Shown here piece by piece: positions 54,330-64,000 of a DNA stretch of 64,000 bases. The notes under the pieces were generated by a model. It was not told the DNA's origin. It made no database searches and saw only the letters and a list, made by a program, of their open reading frames with translations. Origin of the DNA: Rhipidocladum racemiflorum (Eukaryota; Streptophyta; Magnoliopsida; Poales; Poaceae); assembly GCA_036346355.1 (NCBI GenBank), contig CM070570.1, forward strand, positions 49,677,592 to 49,741,591. Reading direction: 5' to 3'. A program made the position numbers and the translations under genes. Position 1 is the first letter of the stretch; the number at the start of each line of letters is the position of its first letter.

Positions 54330-55660
54330 TTTGAGGTTTCAGGGCCGTGCATGCGTGCCCCGAAATCTCAAGTGAAAGAAGACATTCGAGAGAAGCTCAT
54401 CGCACCCGTACACGGTCCATCTGGAGAGACCAAGATGTCTGAGGACTTGAAGAAGAATTTCTGGTGGAAAAGGATGAGAGTGGATATTGCCAAGTATGTG
54501 GCGTCTTGTGGGATCTGTCGGAAGATCAAAGTGAGCATAAAGCGTCCCGCCGTCTGTTGCAGCCATTGGAGATTCTGTGTGGCCATGGGATGACATCTCC
54601 ATGGATTTTGTGGTTGGTTTACCTCGTTCTCCACGAGGGAAGGATCTTGTTTGGGTTGTGGTGGACCGTCTCGGCAAGTCTGCAAGATTTCATTCCCATC
54701 CGCACGACCAATTCGTGGCGAGTTGGCTCCCATCTATGTGCGGAGATTGTGAGATTGCATGGTGTACCCAAGACCATTATCTCGATCGGGATGCGAGGTT
54801 CGTCTCCAAGTTGCAGGAGAGTTTGCAGAGTGCTTTGGAGTACGCAGCTTTGCCTTAGTACCGCTTTTCACCCTCAGACAGGATGGGCGATCTGAGCGTA
54901 CCATCCAAACTTTGGAGGACATGCTCGGGGCCTGTGTGATGGCTTGGAAGGGTAGCTGGGAAGACCATTTGCCCCTTGCAGAGTTTGCTTACAATAACAG
55001 CTACCATTCCACATCCGGCCGCTCCTTATGAGTCTTGTATGGTCGGAAGTGCAGATCGCCACTTTGTTGGGATCTTGTGGGCGAAGAGAGCTATTCTTGG
55101 GCGGATTGGGTTCAGCGGTATTGATCGCGTGTCGGAGGTTCGGCAAAACCTTCTCGCACTGAAGCGAGCGCAGAAGAGCTATCTTGATGTGGCGGCGAGA
55201 TTTGGAGTTTGAGGTGGGCGATAGCGTACTCTTGCAGTATCTCCCACCAAGGGTGTGGTGCGTTTTGGCACCAAAGGAAAGCTTCGATCCAAGGTATGTT
55301 GGGCCTTTTCCTATCCTCGCTTGAGTTGGCGGGTTGGCCTATCGCCTGGAGCTACCGGAAGCCATGCAAGGTGTGCATGATGTGTTCCATGTCTCGATGT
55401 TGAAGAAATACTTGCACGATCCGGAGTTGGTGGTTCCATTAGAACCATTAGTGCTTCAGCAGGACCTCACCTTCGAGTCCCGTCCTGTGGAAGTGCAGGG
55501 ACTTGAGCGAGTGATGAAGAACAGGGCGCTTAAGTTTGTCAAGGTCTTGTGGTCACATCAGGCCGAGAGAGAAGCGACTTGGGAGCTGGAATCTCGCATG
55601 CGAGAAGTATCGAGCTTTTCACCTCGGGTATGTGATGTGAAAATCTGGTGTCTTTGGTTT
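54330..55660 (+). pseudogene. Chromo-D integrase with chromodomain-like tail
   Basis: The H2C2 region ends CGICRKIK (54508-54531). The core shows WPWDDISMDFVVGLPRSPRG (first Asp at about 54598), DRDARFVSKL (54787, second Asp), and FHPQTGW-type text with FAYNNSYHS near 54985. The C-terminal part has GPFPIL, then VHDVFHVSMLKKYLHDPE (55372-55425), FESRPVEVQGLERVMKNRAL and VLWSHQAEREATWELESRMR, the chromodomain-like end. Many frameshifts. Confidence 0.8.
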
Positions 55661-55709
55661 CTTTGGGTTTCGTGATTGGTGCGTTTAGATTCGAGGTCGA
55701 ATCCCGTTG

Positions 55710-55722
55710 AAGGGGGGAAGAA
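55710..55722 (+). other. Polypurine tract, Chromo-D
   Basis: AAGGGGGGAAGAA directly before the 3' LTR. Confidence 0.75.
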
Positions 55723-57920
55723 TGTGACACCTCGGAGTGTCGTATCCTTAATTTTTGAGCATGATAAGGTTAAATACAGTATGAGATGTGGAAATAAGGT
55801 TAAAATCATAAGGATCGGGGGTTAATAACGTTTCCGGGCCGTTTCCGGGCCGTTTTCGGGGTTTTGGGCCTTCCCGGGGGAGTTTTGGGCCTTGGTGGGC
55901 TTTGGTGGGATGGATTAGGACTCCGTAACGGACTAGGATTGGGTTGAGGGCTGTTAAAAGGGGCTCCCCCTGCCCCCTTGCGCCCCCACCTCCCCTTATT
56001 GCGCCCCACCTCCCCCTCTTGCGCCCCCTCCCCAAGCCGTGCGCCCCCTCCCCCAAACCGTGCGCCCCCCCCCTCCACCTCTCCACCTCCACACCATCTC
56101 CCCTCCACCCCTTGCTGCCCTAGGGTGGCCACCCCACCCCTGCACCTCGTGGATACATCCCGTGGAGCGAGGAGCGAGGAGCGAGGAACGTGGAGCGAGG
56201 AGCGATCGCGAGGAGATTCGCGAGGAGATTGATTGGAGTTTTGTGCATCGGGCAAAGGTATGATCTTGGGGATCCTTGGGGATGATCTAGGTACTGTTAT
56301 TAGGGTGTTTATCAAGTTTTTAGATCAATTGGAGGCGCTGGTTTGAAGTAATTTGGGTTAGATCTAAACTTGTCCACGTTTCTGTTTCGGGCAGATTGAG
56401 CAGTCGAACTAGGGTTCGAGTTTCCGTCGATTTAGAATCCGAATCAGACCAAACGGACTTCTAGGAAGTTGTAGATAATTTAATTATCTTTCCGTGGACG
56501 TAAAGCACGTTACTTTCCGATCAGCCGTTTGAAAGTTATGGCTGTTTTACCGAGCGCCTAAAAATCTGTGACGTAACTGGAACAGATTGTGGTAATCTGT
56601 AGATTAAACAATTTTAGAGTCCGAATCAGTCTTTCCTATAACTAGAAAAAGTTGGGAAATTTCCTAAGCTTCGCGACGGTGTACTCGTTTATTCGATTTG
56701 GAGTCCCAGAACTCAAGTTATGCCTTTTGCAAGGCTGCTGTTCCGGAGGACAGAACCTCTGTTTTTAGGTTTTGCGAGTAGTTGGCAATGTCGGGTTAGA
56801 TGGGGCGTGTATACTGTTTTGAGGTTATGATTGTGAGTGTGTGATGTCTATGTGCAGGTGGTGTGACCCGGGAGTTCCCTCTTCTTCCCGCCAATCCGTT
56901 GCGTGGTTGAGGCAAGTGTGTTGTGATGGATAGCAAGTTGTAGGTTGCATGTTGAAATTAGATGGAATTGCCTACATGATATATGTCCACTTGCCATGTT
57001 TTAATGATTGATATGATATGATGAGCATGTTTAACATATTATGATGCCATGTGTTAATATGTGAATTGAATATGATATTTGGCATGGTTGCATGCATGTC
57101 ATGAGATAGAGCGAGGCGGTGAGAAAGTCTTAACTAGTCAGGCAAGGTCGGTGAGAAAGTTATGACTAATCCGGAGCGCCATTGAGTAAGTCCTATGTCG
57201 TGATTCCATCCACGTGGTGTTTAGGCGAGTAGGCACCCTCCATCTTCGGGATGGAAGGGAGGAAAGGGTGCACACCGACGGTGTGTACTTCCCATACCGG
57301 TATGAGGTTCGGAGAGGGTCAGGAGCAATGCATTACATCGCATACAAATTGATGATGATATTGATAAGTATTCATGAATGAGATGTTATACATGATGAAA
57401 GATGTTATTGACTTGTTGTTATGCTTGTTGTCCATTGCGGTATGCTTCTTTGAGTTTTCGAACTCACCCTTGTGTTTTCTTGTTGTTTTAGGTACCATGA
57501 GAGCGGCATGCGGGAAAGGGAATAGTCACACGCTCACACGTTGTTTCACCTTAATGTTTCCCCAAGTCAATTCATTTAGTTGGATAATAAATTGCGTGTG
57601 ATGGCCTTTAAATTAAGTCTTAGCTTGGTTAATGAGAGTTCTATTGTTTGTTTGACACTTGGAACCTTAAGAGCTTAATGTTAGTCTCTTATTGTCGTTA
57701 AGACTTTATTTATTGCTGTTTTAGATGGTTCTCTTATTGCCATATAATGCTATATTGTTGCTGTTCCTTAAATTCATGATAAAACAAAGGAGGTGCTGCC
57801 GAAATCTCGGTTTTTAGCCTATGCACCTTTGCTGGAATTTTATGTTAAATGTGGTATTTAGCTGTTGTTTAGCTTTTGTTTGGTAACATTCAGGCATAGT
57901 AAATGCCGGGGTGTATTCTG
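55723..57920 (+). repeat. Chromo-D 3' LTR (2.2 kb)
   Basis: It has a C-rich zone (55970-56130), first donor GGCAAAG|GTATGA (GT 56258), acceptor TATGTGCAG (56857), a 54-nt middle exon ending GTTGAG|GCAAGTGT, AACTCACCCTTG (57463) and acceptor TTGTTTTAG (57489) followed by GTACCATGAGAGCGG. It ends near GTGTATTCTGA. The last base is uncertain by a few positions. Confidence 0.88.
56858..56911 (+). other. Putative middle exon of Chromo-D LTR
   Basis: 54 nt between acceptor GTGCAG and GC-type donor GAG|GCAAGTG. One frame is open across the predicted junction into 57490 and stops after about ten further codons. No similarity to the Chromo-1 exon product is visible. Confidence 0.4.
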
Positions 57921-60900
57921 ACAGTGTGGCCAGGTAGAGTCACCACCGAAGAACTATTATACCCTGTAGGAAAGAGTACTTATCCGTGTCTATCGTAGAT
58001 CGGGTAGTATTGGAGTCAAATAGAAGAGGTTGGTGATGGATTCCTTCGGATGTTCTTTACCGTCTTGTGATCGGTTTTGGTTGGTTTTCTGGGTATGTGG
58101 TTGGTTGAAACGAGGAAAATGCTTAGTTTTGAGCACTCGCTGATTTGTCCTTTTGGCGGTTTGTGGTTTTGTCTCCTTTGGTGAAGACACGAGAAGAAGA
58201 GTTCTACGTTGGCGTCTTTTGGTCACAATTTTGCTTTGGCACTGATTTATTGTGATGGTATCGTTGGGAGGAAATTTACGTGGTTGTTGTTTCCCGATTT
58301 TTTTAAAAAAGAAGGGGTTGGAGTTTCTCTGTTGCGAGATCAAAATTTGGATGGAGCTAAGTTTGAATCTTTATCGGAAAATTTTAGTTGGACATTTGGT
58401 CTTCCCTTTTGCATCCGTCTTCCTTTGTGGAAAGTGTAGGTTTTGGATTTCTTGAAGAGTTTTGGCTACTATGATTGGACATTTGAGGTCGAGCTCTCTT
58501 GCATTTATGTTTGGATTTTGCTTTTCTTCCTTGCACGAAAAGAAGAAATTTTTATCGGTGTTTGTTCTTGATCTAGAAGCTGTGTTTGTTTTTAATGTTT
58601 GGGATTGCCTCCTGTTTGTCAAGGGTAGGTGACCCATGGCGGTGTTTAGAAATTTTATATGCGTATTCGTAGTATGTAACAATGTGGTTTATGGAATGAT
58701 GTACTTCTATGTTAATTTGTGAGTTGAATCAATTAAAATGTAATTGTTATCTTTAGCTTGAGATTAAATAAACTTCTAGTATTGTAGATTGCTCTATAAG
58801 CGAAAATGATTGAATGTGTTAATGTGCATGCTTAGGATTTATTGCATTATTTTAATGTGCCCTTGACCATGGACAATGTTTAAAGCTTTAAATCTTGATG
58901 CGTAGTTAGAACATTACGATGATGTAAACTCTTGTGAAGGTAATAGAAAATTAGTGGGTTATTTAGAGACATTTTAATATAAGGTCGGTAGAACAATTTA
59001 ATTGTAATGGTGGACTACCGATATTGTTAAAGAAACCATCTTTGGTTGTTTAAAGATGTTCTAATTTAATCGTGTTGGCTAGTGACTTTAACTTGGAAAT
59101 TGATTAGAGTTGATATTTATGACGTTGCAAACTATTAGTAGATTCGGAAGTATGCAGTTGCGTTCCAATAATGCTAGTATCGATATCAATTGGGAAGACA
59201 TAAGTTTTGCCATTGTCGTAAGAGCTTTGTGATGATTTCACCTATTAGATTCACTTTAAAAAAAAGGCTGGAGTATGTCTTGGAGTGGCAATTTTGCTAT
59301 AACCCGTGTATAGGGTAGCTAAAAAAAAATTTAAATTTAATTTAGCGTTGTTGTTATAAGAGCTTTGGATGGCTTAAATTATTCAATCTATTTTACATAG
59401 TTGGAGTATGTTGTGTAGTAATGATTTGTCATAGCCTATGGATAGGGTAACTAAAAGCAATGTTGTTGTTTTACAATTATGCCAATTATTGATATTGATG
59501 ACTTAGTAGTGGTGGTAACTGATTAGATTAATTGTTGAAAACCTTTGTTAAAATGGTGGAAATTGTAACATGTTGTGATGGAGTGAACCAGGGATAGTTA
59601 GCATAATGGCGTGATTTTGTCCTTAATAAATGTATGTTTTAAACTTCTATTTATGATTGGTGCCTTGTTGAGATAATATTTACTTGTTGAGTCATCTTTT
59701 AGGTGAATAAATTTCCATTGTCGAGATGTTGACATTATGTGGTATGGAATTTATAGGTTCATCATCTTTGAAAGACTTGTTGAAGCAACGCCTTTCAAAT
59801 TTAGAATATGATGATATAGGTTAGGCTCAGTGGGGATCTTGATGAGGTAGTGTTGGTTGGATGTGTTTTGATAAGCCTTGTGAACTTTATTTATAATTGT
59901 GGAAAAGGTAATAAGAGTAAGAATTTGTTGTGTAGTTGTTGTTAAATCCTGATGGGCCTCAATGAGTAAATAGGGAATATTGAAATCTAAATGGTAAGGG
60001 TAGTGGAATGCTATAGATGGCGGGAGTTATGCTGAACTTATGTTTAAAAATTCATATGGATTGGTTTGTTTGTTTGATATTTGGGTTGAATACTTTGGGT
60101 CAAAGTATTCTTTGTCTGTGTTTGAGTTTCCTAAACTTAGAATGATTACGCCAAATGTGGGTTAATTTAGAGGCTTAAAACAAGGATAAAAGAATGATTA
60201 ACCTTGAAGTAATTTGTGGAGATTTTGGAATGTTATTCTATTAAATATCGTCATTCATTCATCTTTGATAAGAAAACTAGCTTAAGTTATGAATCGACAT
60301 TTATGCTCAAGGATGTATGCTTTATTTGTGTCCGTAGTTTTCAAGGTCGAGTTATCGGTTGCATTGTTGATCAAAAGAAGTAGCTAATCCAATGTAAGAT
60401 TTGGAATTTCATGATCTGGAAATATTTGTATTTCTATTTTGGGCTAGAGTTGTGTTGTGGTGTGAGGTGTTTGGCAGTTTTTGTTTAAGAGACAATTCTT
60501 ACAGTTTGTGACATAAATGATATTCGTGGTTGAAACAATTTTTACTGTTGGGAAGTGAGTTTGGTTCCTTTTTAAGGAAAAAGAGATGGTGGTTGTGTGG
60601 AAGCATTTAATTCCTTGATCGGTTTCTTTTACGAATGGCTCGGCCTTGGATAAAAGTGAGATGATTTGTTTTGGTAAAAGTGAAATGCATTTGCGAGAAG
60701 ACTTTCGCGGTGTTTCTCTTTTGAATAGAGCTTCTCCCGAAGAAATTTTTTGGTGTTTTTGGTTCTATGGAGTTCCTCTTCCAAGTTGAGTTCAGTGTAT
60801 GTGAATTTTAGCCCTTTGGTTTAAAGATGGTGATTGTCGATTCGTTGTGTTAGTGAGAATTAAGATTTCTTTTACGTTCAAGCTTGGGGTAAGAAAATGA

Positions 60901-61746
60901 ATGTTTATGTTATGGTTGAGTATATTCAAGGATTGTACTCCTTGCCCTGGTCCTTGGGTGGAAGAATGTGAAGGCGAAACCTTCTTACAAGGGAAAACTA
61001 GTGTGGAGTCATTGATCGTAAGTAGTTTAAAAGTGAAGAGTAAAGGAAGGTTGTGTATGACTCAATTCAAACCTTTTTGGAGAATTGTTTTCATTGATGT
61101 GTTCCTCGGTGGGGTTGCTTAATTTAGTAGTGGACAACTTGGAAGTTGCAGGTAATTACATTAATTTTTGGAACTTTTGTCATTGGAGTTCGGCGAGTTT
61201 GTGTCAACCGTAGTGATTGTGTTCGGTTGTTATTGTTTCTGCGGATTCTGGACCACTGGTTGTAAAGTAGGCTATCTCTGTCGTTGGTAAGGGTGGATAT
61301 TGGTTATTTTTGTAAAGATCAATCACTTGTAGGAGATAGGAGTTTGTGTTTGGAGTTGATTTAGAGACTTACCTAGGCGTTGTGTCTCACATGGTTCGCG
61401 TCGTCGAATCTGACGAGCGTGGTAGAGGAGTTGAGATTGGAATGCGGAGTTTCGCGATCGGGTTGAAGAGAGAAGTGGGAGTTGAGATTCCAGATCGATG
61501 CAGATTCACCTAATAGGTGTCCTTTTTTAATAGGGAATAGTTCGTGTTAGTGTCCAATGAAAGATTTGTGGACCAATTAGTGCAGCGGGATGCAACTTGG
61601 GAACTTGAGGACCAGATGCGGAAGAAGTATCCTACACTTTTTGAGGATGCTGAAGGTGAAGTGTTGATTACTATTTTGCCTTCCTTTTTTAAGGTTTAAG
61701 TAGCAAGAGGAGTAGATTCGAGGGCGAATCCTTTTAAGGAGGAGAA
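57921..61746 (+). other. Chromo-C internal region after Chromo-D
   Basis: 57921-58090 matches Chromo-D 51715-51900 (ACCGAAGAACTATTA, GATCGGGTAGT, GGAGTCAAATAGAAGAG). 58100-61500 is 3.4 kb of AT-rich DNA without any gag, protease, RT or integrase motif; short open frames occur by chance. At 61585-61640 VQRDATWELEDQMRKKYPTL resembles the chromodomain-like end of Chromo-D. A purine tract AAGGAGGAGAA (61736-61746) precedes the next LTR. Confidence 0.7.
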
Positions 61747-63752
61747 TGTGATGCCTTAGGCGTCAGAAGCGATTCTAGGGTTCCTTTTCCTGGTTTTGTT
61801 TCGGAGAGGAATGAAGGATTTGTCGGGGATGAAATAATTGAAGTTTATCCGTATTAATATTAAATTTGGAGTTGTCGGGCTAGAAGCAGTGGTAGAGAAA
61901 ACTGGGCACAGGCTGCGAATCCCTCCCCTCTCTCTCTTTTCCCCTAGTGGGCGGCCCACCATATAAAGGGTGTCACCCCCAAAAGCCCTAGGCGCCCCCT
62001 TCCTCCCCTAGCAGCCACACCACCCCTCCTCTTCCTCCCCTTGCGTGGTGGCTCAAGATCCACCTTGGCTTGAAGGAGCAAGCGAGAAAGGATCCGTGGA
62101 GGCGTGGAGGGCGAGCAGATTTCCGTTCGGGAATCGTCGCGCGTTTTAAGTGGAGTTCTCAAGGGAGAACTCAAGGTAAAATTTCAATATTTTACCCCTG
62201 TTTTACCTAGGGATTAGGAGTGTATTAGATCTGGTGGTGAGTGATTTAGATGGATCTTGATGGGGAGAAGGGTAGATGTTCACGTGGTGCTGTTTTGGAA
62301 GGTGAGATTGTGCAGCGCGGATTGTTTCGCGTTTTACATGGCATAGACGATTTTTCCTGCAAAAACCTATAACTAGAAAGTTGTAGATAACGTCGAGATC
62401 TAGCTTCTGTAATTTTTTCAGAATTTGTGGGGCGTGGGTCTGAGAGTTATCGCTGTTGCAAGATGACGGACAGAATCTGGAAACAGATTTTTGTCCACTG
62501 TGTTGGACGTTTGTTTAGGCATATTTAACAGTGGAATTGAAATTTGTGATCTTCATGAAAGTTGTAGATCTCGTCAATATCTAGCTACTGTAATTTTTTT
62601 GTATTTTTATGATCTGTATAAAAAAAGATATGAAATTGTGAAGAGAGGGTGATGCTGTTTGACCCGGACAGATTGGGGTTTTTGGCGCTTAAGAAGGAGC
62701 AGGGATTAGGAAGCGTGTGTTCGAGTTGTGTGATCATTTGTGATGTCACTATGTACTGAAATAATACTTGTACAGGTGGTGCCCCTTCTGGACGCAACTA
62801 GGTTCGTCATCCACGTTGGTAAAGGCAAGTGGAAGTAAGCGGTCTTGCTAAACTATAACTTCGCTATTTGTTTAGTCTTCAATATAAACCTTAATTGCAG
62901 CACACCTACATGGTTTAACTACTTGTTTATGAGATTACAATATCCTATCCTGCATTGTGATGTGGTTGTTTGGCTTTTGAATCATGAGTAAGAATGAAGA
63001 AAGATGTTGTTTGCAAGATGAATTGTGGAGATATTCTATCTCAATGATGTTCGCATTCTATCCATGTTATTTGATGGTATGCAAGCATGTGAATTCAGAG
63101 TGGGAAGTTATGAATGTATTTATGCATGAAGCATTAACTGCATAATCATGCATTGGAAGTTTGTCGGCCTTGGCGTCTTGCGGCAAATGCCGTACAACAC
63201 CGTGTGTTCTGAGAAAGGGCACGGTGAGGAGGATCATGGCATAAGCATGTGCACAATCATATGCATTTTACTTGAGGTTGTGTGGACTCTATAATGTGGT
63301 ATTGTACATGAGGAATTTGGTATGCTAGTTTCTTTGTGGGTGTGTTATTCGTTAGAAGTTGTTCCGCTTCTTTGAGATTACCCAATCTCACCCTTGTTAT
63401 TTTGTTGTTTTCGAGGTAGTTCTCATGAGTCGTAAGCTTGAAGGGTGGGCTTAGTAGCACAATCAACCCTCTGGGGTCATCACGAATCCACATGGACTAG
63501 TGCATTTAATAATTCATTAGCTTGCTGAAATTTTATTAATCATAGAACTGTTGATGTCCTCTTTGGAGCTGTTTTACGTTTATGTTTGTTTTACGGTTGA
63601 TTTAGATTTGTTATCTCTAGTATTGATGCTTTTATGTTATTCCTGTTTATAATGGTTATTATGAATCTTGTTGTCGCTTCCGTTTGTCCTAATTTTAGGA
63701 GAGATGTGTGAAATTTTCTTGTATGACAGTTTAGATTTGTAGGGTGTTCTGA
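61747..63752 (+). repeat. Chromo-C second LTR
   Basis: A near-identical copy of 47576-49597, with TATAAAGG (61962), GC-type donor at 62825 and CTCACCCTTG at 63388. It is preceded by a polypurine tract, as a 3' LTR is, and followed by a PBS, as a 5' LTR is. Confidence 0.9.
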
Positions 63753-64000
63753 TTGGTATCGAGGCGAGTTGTAGGTCCTTGGAATGTCTATTTTTAGTGT
63801 CATACTATAGGATACAACTAAAATGTGATGTGGAATAACTTAGAAACATGGCCTAGGTTTTAACTAAAATTTTGTCATAGGATAGCAACATTAAAACTTG
63901 TGTAAGTGGAATCACTAATTTAAAATTTGACACACATGGATGCACAGTAGGAAAGGGTATGGGTATCGTTGCCTTATGCTTAAAGGTTGAATTTAAGCTT
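63753..64000 (+). other. Second copy of Chromo-C PBS and leader
   Basis: TTGGTATCGAGGCGAGTTG and the following ~240 bp repeat 49598-49850 almost exactly. They show that a further internal region starts here and continues beyond the window. Confidence 0.88.

Larger units (their letters stand above)
49989..57920 (+). mobile_element. Chromo-D: Ty3/gypsy chromovirus nested in Chromo-C
   Basis: LTRs at 49989-51204 (internally deleted) and 55723-57920. The internal region carries gag remnant, protease, RT, RNase H, integrase and a chromodomain-like tail. Chromo-C sequence resumes right after it (GTGTGGCCAGGTAGAGTCACC). A clean 5-bp duplication could not be fixed (GTGAT left, GTGTG or nearby right). 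Confidence 0.88.
47576..64000 (+). mobile_element. Chromo-C: gypsy element chain, LTR-internal-LTR-internal (runs off the window)
   Basis: LTRs are at 47576-49597 and 61747-63752. The first internal region is 49598-49988 plus 57921-61746, split by Chromo-D. After the second LTR the same PBS and leader follow again (63753-64000), so the second LTR is shared by two internal regions. The internal part lacks RT, integrase core and protease; only the leader, a short gag-side segment and an integrase-tail remnant resemble Chromo-D. I interpret it as a non-autonomous chromovirus derivative. Confidence 0.8.

Noticed and set aside
55806..56315. Minus-strand 169-codon Gly/Arg-rich frame in the Chromo-D 3' LTR
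   Set aside because: It mirrors a C-rich low-complexity tract. It is broken in the 5' LTR copy and has no domain.
58100..61500. Hidden pol genes in the long Chromo-C internal region
   Set aside because: All three plus frames lack YxDD, DSG, CCHC and integrase motifs, and open frames are short and scattered.

Overview
The window looks like intergenic DNA from a grass (Poaceae) genome. It is built almost wholly of nested transposable elements. The lineage is inferred from the mix of families: En/Spm (CACTA) with tnp2 and a Ptta-type second gene, long-LTR chromoviruses, Sirevirus-type copia elements, Tourist-like and hAT MITEs. I could not identify any ordinary host gene, tRNA, rRNA or CRISPR. 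The species cannot be told from the sequence.

Layout. 1-21700 is a CACTA element whose 5' end lies outside the window and whose 3' terminus is at 21700. A complete long-LTR Ty3/gypsy chromovirus (Chromo-1, 1354-13902) has inserted into its tnp2 gene. The CACTA itself sits in an LTR of a diverged relative (Chromo-2, 21701-24663). That LTR truncates a minus-strand hAT transposase gene (24664-25614), whose BED-finger exon also carries a 460-bp hAT MITE with a perfect 8-bp target duplication. 25.6-30.3 kb holds a GC-rich minisatellite, unassigned DNA, two fragments of Chromo-1-like LTRs in opposite orientations and a Tourist-like MITE. 30300-31894 is a copia-type solo LTR (Sire-A) with a 5-bp duplication. 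31.9-42.7 kb is an older repeat-rich block (Sire-F) split by a 7.8-kb Sirevirus-like element (Sire-E, 33868-41710, duplication GTTCC). 42670-47575 is the 3' LTR and 3' internal part of a minus-strand Sirevirus-like element (Sire-B). From 47576 to the end lies a probably non-autonomous chromovirus relative (Chromo-C) carrying a nested autonomous-type chromovirus (Chromo-D, 49989-57920). Chromo-C then repeats as a second LTR followed by another internal start, a head-to-tail LTR-internal-LTR-internal chain.

Coding content. All recognisable proteins are transposon proteins: tnp2 and a second CACTA gene, an extra leader ORF plus gag-pol in Chromo-1, gag-pol in Chromo-D, and gag/protease/RNase H in Sire-E. 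The chromovirus and tnp2 ORFs are broken by many small frameshifts. In contrast, Sire-E keeps one frame for about 2.4 kb, with only transition-type stop codons.

Most interesting signal. The LTRs of several chromovirus families look like small three-exon transcription units. They have a TATA box, a GT donor, a short middle exon ending in an AG|GCAAGT-type (GC-AG) donor, and a third exon after a shared CTCACCCTTG-plus-acceptor module. In Chromo-1 the predicted splice joins two acidic ORF segments in phase and ends at a stop codon upstream of an AATAAA. The middle exon differs from that of Chromo-2 almost only at third codon positions. This suggests an LTR-encoded small protein or conserved spliced leader that I do not recognise from known element descriptions. 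It is a hypothesis from sequence alone.
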